From contig CALXON010000075.1 in assembly GCA_944389985.1 (NCBI GenBank), positions 1 to 9,437 on the forward strand: a DNA stretch of 9,437 nucleotides, read 5' to 3'. Positions within the stretch are counted from its first letter, which is position 1, and each line of letters opens with the position of its first letter. Below, one piece after another: positions 5,483 through 9,437 of this stretch. The stretch comes from an uncultured Spirochaetaceae bacterium (GTDB lineage: Bacteria; Spirochaetota; Spirochaetia; Sphaerochaetales; Sphaerochaetaceae). Under the pieces are notes generated by a model. That model worked only from the letters and a program-made list of their open reading frames with translations, was not told the DNA's origin and did not search any database. A program made the translations under genes and the position numbers.

Positions 5483-7087
5483 ATGAAACTTAGTAATGAG
5501 GGGCTCAGAGCTCCAGGATGGAAAGAGAAGGGATACAAGCTCTTCAGCTATGACAGGGATCAGGTGATCAAGGCAACACATGACGCACCTGTATGGGTTC
5601 ATTTCGGAGCAGGCAATATCTTCCGCGGCTTTCCGGCACGTCTTGAGCAGATGCTCATCGAGCAGGGACTGACCGACAAGGGTATCATCGTAGGTGAGGG
5701 TTTTGATTTCGAGATCATCAGCGACATCTATGATAAATATGACCGTCTCACACTTCTTGTCACACTCAAGTCCAACGGCTCGATAGACAAGGAGATCGTA
5801 GGATCCGTGACAGAGGCATATCCGTGTGACTATCAGTTCGCCGATGCATGGAAGAGATTCGGAGAGGTGTTCACCAATCCTTCACTGCAGATGGTCTCCT
5901 TCACCATCACCGAGAAGGGCTATGCCCTCAAGAATCCTCAGGGTGAGTTCTTCCCCGGCTATGTGAACGACTTCTCAGCCGGTCCCGGAAAGTGCTCCAT
6001 GTTCCTCTGCCGCCTTGCAGAGCTTCTGCTGATGCGCTACCGCGCAGGAGCATATCCTATCGCACTTGTCTCTATGGACAACTGCTCCCACAACGGAGAG
6101 AAGGTGGAGGCAGCCATCACCACGATCGCACATGAGTGGTGCTCGAAGGGTCTGGTGGAGAAGGGCTTTGAGGAGTATGTGAACTCTGACAAGGTCTCAT
6201 ATCCATGGTCGATGATCGACAAGATCACACCGCGCCCGGACCAGAGTGTCGCGAAGATGCTCAAGGATGACGGCTTTGAGGATACAGAGGCTGTTGTCAC
6301 CAGCAAGCACACATACATCGCACCGTTCGTGAATGCGGAGGAGTGTGAGTATCTCGTCATCGAGGACAAGTTCCCCAACGGAAGACCACAGCTTGAGAAG
6401 GCAGGCGTGTACTTCACAGACCGTGACACAGTCAACAAGGTCGAGAAGATGAAGGTCTGCACATGTCTCAATCCGCTTCACACAGCACTCGCTGTCTTCG
6501 GATGTCTTCTCGGATACACACTCATCGCAGATGAGATGAAGGATGAGGACCTCGTGAAGCTTGTGAAGACAATCGGGTACAAGGAAGGACTTCCTGTCGT
6601 TGTCGATCCCGGAATCATCGAACCCAAGAAGTTCATCGATGAGGTTGTCGGCATAAGGATTCCTAATCCGTTCATGCCTGATACTCCGCAGCGCATCGCG
6701 ACAGACACATCACAGAAGCTCTCGATCCGCTTCGGCGAGACAGTCAAGGCATACCTCGCTTCTGACAAGCTCTCCATCGATGATCTGAAGTGCATCCCGT
6801 TTGTCTACGCAGGCTGGCTCAGGTATGTGATGGGCGTTGACGATGAGGGCAAGACATTCGAGCCATCTTCCGATCCGCTTCTTTCCTATGCTCAGGATGC
6901 TCTCAAGGGCATCGGGCTCGGCTACAAGGGTAGTCTTGACCAGCTGAAGGACATCCTTTCCAACCAGAAGATCTTCGGAGTCAATCTCTACGAGGCCGGA
7001 CTGGCTGACAAGGTCCTTTCACACTTTGCATCGATGATCGAGGGACCGGGCGCTGTCAGGGCAGCTCTCCACAAGATCGTCGGCTGA
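5483..7087 (+). CDS. uxuB: Fructuronate reductase / mannitol dehydrogenase family oxidoreductase
   Basis: A long-chain polyol dehydrogenase (mannitol dehydrogenase family), 534 residues, somewhat longer than E. coli UxuB. In this pathway it would interconvert D-fructuronate and D-mannonate with NAD(H), supplying UxuA. The nucleotide-binding loop is FGAGNIFRGF (41-50). SMDNCSHNGEK (197-207) is the conserved family segment. The catalytic Lys-x5-Asn-x2-His signature is present as Lys324, Asn330 and His333 in MKVCTCLNPLHTALA, ahead of the helical C-terminal domain. It starts two bases after the regulator stop. The neighbouring uxuA makes fructuronate the best substrate guess; tagaturonate or a polyol remain possible because family members differ little in motifs. 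No frameshift or missing key residue was seen. A hairpin terminator follows the stop within a few bases. Confidence 0.9.
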   Translation: MKLSNEGLRAPGWKEKGYKLFSYDRDQVIKATHDAPVWVHFGAGNIFRGFPARLEQMLIEQGLTDKGIIVGEGFDFEIISDIYDKYDRLTLLVTLKSNGSIDKEIVGSVTEAYPCDYQFADAWKRFGEVFTNPSLQMVSFTITEKGYALKNPQGEFFPGYVNDFSAGPGKCSMFLCRLAELLLMRYRAGAYPIALVSMDNCSHNGEKVEAAITTIAHEWCSKGLVEKGFEEYVNSDKVSYPWSMIDKITPRPDQSVAKMLKDDGFEDTEAVVTSKHTYIAPFVNAEECEYLVIEDKFPNGRPQLEKAGVYFTDRDTVNKVEKMKVCTCLNPLHTALAVFGCLLGYTLIADEMKDEDLVKLVKTIGYKEGLPVVVDPGIIEPKKFIDEVVGIRIPNPFMPDTPQRIATDTSQKLSIRFGETVKAYLASDKLSIDDLKCIPFVYAGWLRYVMGVDDEGKTFEPSSDPLLSYAQDALKGIGLGYKGSLDQLKDILSNQKIFGVNLYEAGLADKVLSHFASMIEGPGAVRAALHKIVG

Positions 7088-7091
7088 TTAT

Positions 7092-7121
7092 TGCAGGCAT
7101 CATGATGCCTGTGTTCCTTTT
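7092..7121 (+). terminator. Probable intrinsic terminator of the uxu operon
   Basis: Seven bases after the uxuB stop, CAGGCATCATGATGCCTG (7094-7111) is a perfect 18-bp palindrome that folds into a hairpin with a small loop. It is followed by the T-rich tail TGTTCCTTTT. The tail is interrupted by C, so termination may be partial and some read-through into the yitT-like gene is possible. Confidence 0.6.
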
Positions 7122-7150
7122 CCCGGGTGAGGGATTCCCAAACCCGGGAA
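7120..7150 (+). other. Strong stem-loop in the leader of the yitT-like gene
   Basis: TTCCCGGGT (7120-7128) pairs perfectly with ACCCGGGAA (7142-7150) around a 13-base loop. No T-run follows on either strand, so it does not look like a simple terminator. The loop contains GGGATTCCC, which allows a second folding: TCCC/GGGA (7121-7124 with 7131-7134) plus TTCCC/GGGAA (7135-7139 with 7146-7150). This excludes the long stem. A further small hairpin, ACCGC/GCGGT (7172-7185), lies just before the yitT ribosome site. What the structure does is unknown. Confidence 0.5.
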
Positions 7151-7197
7151 GATGAGGTAGAAAGAACCATGACCGCATCTGCGGTGCTGAGGTTTGG

Positions 7198-8109
7198 ATG
7201 GCTGCAACTCACAGATTCAGGATATTCTCAAGCGTCAGGGATTATCTATTTCTTCTTGTAGGAACCGCGATTGCCGCAACGGCTACGACCATATTCTACA
7301 CGCCTGCACACATAACAGGCGGAGGTGCTACGGGTATCGGCACTATCTTCTACTATCTCTTCGGATTCGATCAGGGTGTCGTTATGATGTGCATAAACAT
7401 CCCGATAGTCCTCTTCGGTATGAAGGTGTTCGGCTGGAAGTACGGCATCAGGACACTGATAGGTTCCATAACGCTCTCGCTCTGGACCTCGATCATAGGA
7501 AACCTCACAGGATACAGAGGCTTTCTCGATTATTCAGAACCTATAAACATTCTTCTTTCCGCGATATTCGGCGGCTGTCTCATGGGAGCAGGTGTAGGCC
7601 TGACAATGAAAAGTGGAAGCAACACCGGCGGTACTGACATCGTCTCACAGATAGTCACCCATTATTTCCCTGTGTCCGTCGGTACGGTGTCATTCTCTGT
7701 GAATGCCATAGTTGTCTCATGCGGCGGTATTTTCTTCGGCTTTCAGGCCATGCTCTTCGCAATCATCGCCATGTACATCTCAGCTCAGCTCACGAACTAT
7801 GTGCTTATGGGATTCGGCACGAACATGGCGAAGGCAGTTTACATACTCTCTGATGACCGCATCTCACTGATCTCACAGGAAGTGATATCACAGCTGGGGC
7901 GGGGTGGCACGATCTTCCGCGGGAGCGGGATATATACAGCCAAGGAGCACAACATGCTTCTTGTCATCGTGCCGAACAACCAGCTCAACAGGCTGCTTCA
8001 GATCATAAGCCGCTCAGATGCCTCGGCTTTCGTCTTCATAACCGAGGCATATGAGGTTATAGGCAAGGGTTTCCAGCAGCTTAGGAGAATTGCCGGAAAC
8101 CACGACTGA
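7198..8109 (+). CDS. YitT family membrane protein (DUF161/DUF2179)
   Basis: A 303-residue integral membrane protein of the YitT family, whose role is not established. The N-terminal part has five or six hydrophobic segments (about 15-33, 59-79, 86-102, 115-136, 160-180, 182-200). Family-typical glycine motifs lie between them: TPAHITGGGATGIGTI (35-50) and GAGVGLTMKSGSNTGGTDIV (130-149). The soluble C-terminal DUF2179 domain (about 210-285) shows QLGRGGTIFRGSGIYT (232-247), LLVIVPNNQLNRLLQII (254-270) and DASAFVFITEAYEVIGKGF (274-292). The ATG has TGAGG five bases upstream. No clear promoter was found in the 110-bp gap after uxuB, so it may depend on read-through or on a promoter I cannot see. 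It converges with trpB with no spacer. A functional tie to hexuronate use is not supported by sequence. Confidence 0.92.
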   Translation: MAATHRFRIFSSVRDYLFLLVGTAIAATATTIFYTPAHITGGGATGIGTIFYYLFGFDQGVVMMCINIPIVLFGMKVFGWKYGIRTLIGSITLSLWTSIIGNLTGYRGFLDYSEPINILLSAIFGGCLMGAGVGLTMKSGSNTGGTDIVSQIVTHYFPVSVGTVSFSVNAIVVSCGGIFFGFQAMLFAIIAMYISAQLTNYVLMGFGTNMAKAVYILSDDRISLISQEVISQLGRGGTIFRGSGIYTAKEHNMLLVIVPNNQLNRLLQIISRSDASAFVFITEAYEVIGKGFQQLRRIAGNHD

Positions 8110-9399
8110 TCAGTTCTTCTCGCCTCCGATGTGGCGGAGGAACTCATCGTATCCGTCCTTGTCCGTCTCGCCCGGCTCATACTCGGTGAGAGGATAGTGC
8201 TCCATCACGAAATCTATGTCCTTGTCTCCTCTGCCTGAGAGATTCACGAGGATCTTCTTTCCTTTTCCCAGTTCCTTCGCAAGCTTCACGCCATAGGCCA
8301 CTGCATGTGAAGACTCAAGAGCCGGTATGATTCCCTCCATGCGGGAGAGTGCGTAGAAGGCCTCGACAGCCTCCCTGTCCGTTGCGGTCTTATAGTTGAC
8401 ACGGCCGATGGAGTGGAGATAGCTGTGCTGGGGACCTACGCCGGGGTAGTCCAGACCTGAAGCGATCGAATATACAGGAAGAGGCTGACCGTCCTTGTCC
8501 TGAAGGACCAGTGACTTGAAGCCATGGAGGATTCCCACAGTTCCTTTGCTGATGGTCGCTGCATGCTTTCCTGTCTCAAGTCCCTTTCCGGCAGGCTCTA
8601 CACCATAGAGCGCTGTATCCTTGTCCTCAAGGAATGCTGAGAAGATACCCATTGCGTTGGAACCGCCTCCGACACATGCGACAACGGCATCAGGAAGGGA
8701 TCCTGCGTATGAGAGCATCTGCTCCCTTGCCTCGATACCGATGATTGACTGGAAGTCACGGACCATGGCCGGGAACGGGTGAGGACCTACGACAGAACCG
8801 ATGCAGTAGATCTGTGTCACAGGATCCGCAAGGTATGCCTCGAATGCCGCATCGACAGCGTCTTTCAGCGTTTTCGTGCCCCTCTCAACGGATATTACTC
8901 TCGCTCCGAGAACCTTCATCCTCGATACGTTCGGAGCTTCTTTCGCCACATCGACTGCGCCCATGTAGATATCACAATCGAGACCGAGAAGGGCTGCGGC
9001 TGTTGCGAGTGCTACTCCATGCTGACCTGCGCCTGTCTCTGCGATGATCTTCTTCTTGCCCATGTGCTTGGCAAGAAGAGCCTCCCCGAGACAGTGGTTG
9101 ATCTTATGCGCCCCTGTATGGTTGAGATCCTCTCTCTTCAGATAGATCTCAGCCCCTCCCGCAGCTTTTGAAAGCCTCTTCGCATGGTACACAGGGCTGG
9201 GACGTCCCGTGTAGTGCTCATTGAGATCCTTCAGCTCACTGATGAATGAAGGATCTGCTGAGATCTCCTCATATGCTTCCTCGACTTCCTTCATCACTTT
9301 CTCAAGCTGTGGTGGAAGGTATGAGCCGCCGAACTCACCGAAGTATCCGTTCTTATCGGGAAGGTTTTCTGTATTGATTGCTGCTGTTACAAGATTCAT
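8110..9399 (-). CDS. trpB: Tryptophan synthase beta subunit
   Basis: TrpB joins indole and L-serine to make L-tryptophan using pyridoxal phosphate. The 429-residue protein aligns by eye with the classical TrpB1 type: YFGEFGGSYLP (19-29), TGRPSPVY (64-71), LKREDLNHTGAHKIN (87-101) with the PLP lysine Lys99, AETGAGQHG (120-128) with catalytic Glu122, the phosphate-binding GGGSNAMG (244-251), ESSHAVAYG (362-370) and LSGRGDKD (387-394) with Ser388. It is about 30 residues longer than E. coli TrpB, mostly in an acidic C-terminal tail after the SGRGDKD motif. The ATG is preceded by AAAGGAG with seven bases between. No trpA or other trp gene follows: the next gene downstream is the convergent yitT-like gene. 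It may therefore be solitary, but the sequence beyond 9437 is not visible. Confidence 0.97.
   Translation of the reverse strand: MNLVTAAINTENLPDKNGYFGEFGGSYLPPQLEKVMKEVEEAYEEISADPSFISELKDLNEHYTGRPSPVYHAKRLSKAAGGAEIYLKREDLNHTGAHKINHCLGEALLAKHMGKKKIIAETGAGQHGVALATAAALLGLDCDIYMGAVDVAKEAPNVSRMKVLGARVISVERGTKTLKDAVDAAFEAYLADPVTQIYCIGSVVGPHPFPAMVRDFQSIIGIEAREQMLSYAGSLPDAVVACVGGGSNAMGIFSAFLEDKDTALYGVEPAGKGLETGKHAATISKGTVGILHGFKSLVLQDKDGQPLPVYSIASGLDYPGVGPQHSYLHSIGRVNYKTATDREAVEAFYALSRMEGIIPALESSHAVAYGVKLAKELGKGKKILVNLSGRGDKDIDFVMEHYPLTEYEPGETDKDGYDEFLRHIGGEKN
8123..8140. other. Hairpin at the convergent yitT/trpB junction
   Basis: CCTCCG (8123-8128) and CGGAGG (8135-8140) form a perfect six-pair stem with a six-base loop inside the last codons of trpB. 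It lies 13 bases past the yitT stop on the other strand. It could slow polymerase in either direction, but neither strand carries a T-run after it, so it is not a standard intrinsic terminator and may be chance. Confidence 0.3.
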
Positions 9400-9406
9400 A
9401 TGTCAT

Positions 9407-9413
9407 CTCCTTT
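9407..9413 (-). promoter_or_regulatory. Ribosome binding site of trpB
   Basis: AAAGGAG on the minus strand lies seven bases before the ATG at 9399. It fixes the start that gives the usual TrpB N-terminus. Confidence 0.75.
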
Positions 9414-9436
9414 GTTGCGTTGTATAGTAACGCTAC
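9414..9436 (-). promoter_or_regulatory. Inverted repeat upstream of trpB (possible operator)
   Basis: On the plus strand GCGTT (9417-9421) and AACGC (9429-9433) are inverted around seven bases. Outer GT (9414-9415) and AC (9435-9436) also pair after one mismatch. On the minus strand the centre reads ACTATAC, which resembles a -10 element. The repeat could be an operator over the trpB promoter, but the window ends here and no -35 can be tested. Confidence 0.3.
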
Positions 9437-9437
9437 T

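Noticed and set aside
7102..7155. 17-codon frame (beginning MMPVFLFPGEGF) between uxuB and the yitT-like gene, possible leader peptide
   Set aside because: Its start lies inside the terminator palindrome without a ribosome site, and it has no run of regulatory codons.
1..9437. Mobile element, phage, CRISPR, tRNA or defence genes
   Set aside because: No transposase or integrase motifs, repeat arrays, cloverleaf-like sequences or unfamiliar large genes were seen. All main reading frames belong to recognised metabolic, transport or membrane-protein families.

Overview
This 9.4 kb window looks like ordinary chromosome of a diderm, probably anaerobic, carbohydrate-using bacterium. A TolC-type outer-membrane channel, a periplasmic adaptor and an RND pump show an outer membrane. 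The base composition is moderate (roughly half G+C by eye). The short adaptor without a helical hairpin, the NagB subfamily and the uxuA/GntR/mannitol-dehydrogenase cluster together suggest a spirochaete, perhaps a gut Sphaerochaeta or Treponema relative. That placement is an inference; nothing here proves it. No mobile element, RNA gene, CRISPR array or phage gene was seen.

Left part, minus strand (1-2740): an efflux operon read leftward in the order tolC-like channel, membrane-fusion adaptor, RND permease. The channel and adaptor overlap in a TAATG junction. The permease starts 9 bp after the adaptor stop and runs off the window after 77 codons. The three proteins would form one envelope-spanning exporter. 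An intrinsic terminator at about 2742-2768 separates this operon from the next gene upstream on the same strand, a NagB-family sugar-phosphate deaminase (2792-3538).

Centre, plus strand (3650-7121): a compact hexuronate operon, divergent from the nagB-like gene. It holds mannonate dehydratase (uxuA), a GntR/FCD regulator and a long-chain mannitol-dehydrogenase-family oxidoreductase that fits fructuronate reductase (uxuB). Gaps between the genes are 1 and 2 bp. UxuB would interconvert D-fructuronate and D-mannonate, and UxuA would dehydrate mannonate to 2-keto-3-deoxygluconate. The uronate isomerase, KDG kinase and aldolase are not in the window. A 24-bp near-perfect palindrome lies over the predicted -10 and start of transcription of uxuA and is the obvious candidate operator for the GntR protein. 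The operon ends at a palindromic hairpin with a T-rich tail.

Right part: a YitT-family (DUF2179) membrane protein on the plus strand is preceded by a structured 110-bp leader. It converges stop-to-stop with a tryptophan synthase beta subunit gene (trpB, minus strand), which has its own ribosome site and no trpA beside it inside the window.

No undescribed system is evident. The points most worth a second look are the hairpin-less adaptor, the operator palindrome over the uxu promoter, the altered catalytic residues in the NagB-like protein, the two mutually exclusive foldings ahead of yitT, and the apparently solitary trpB.
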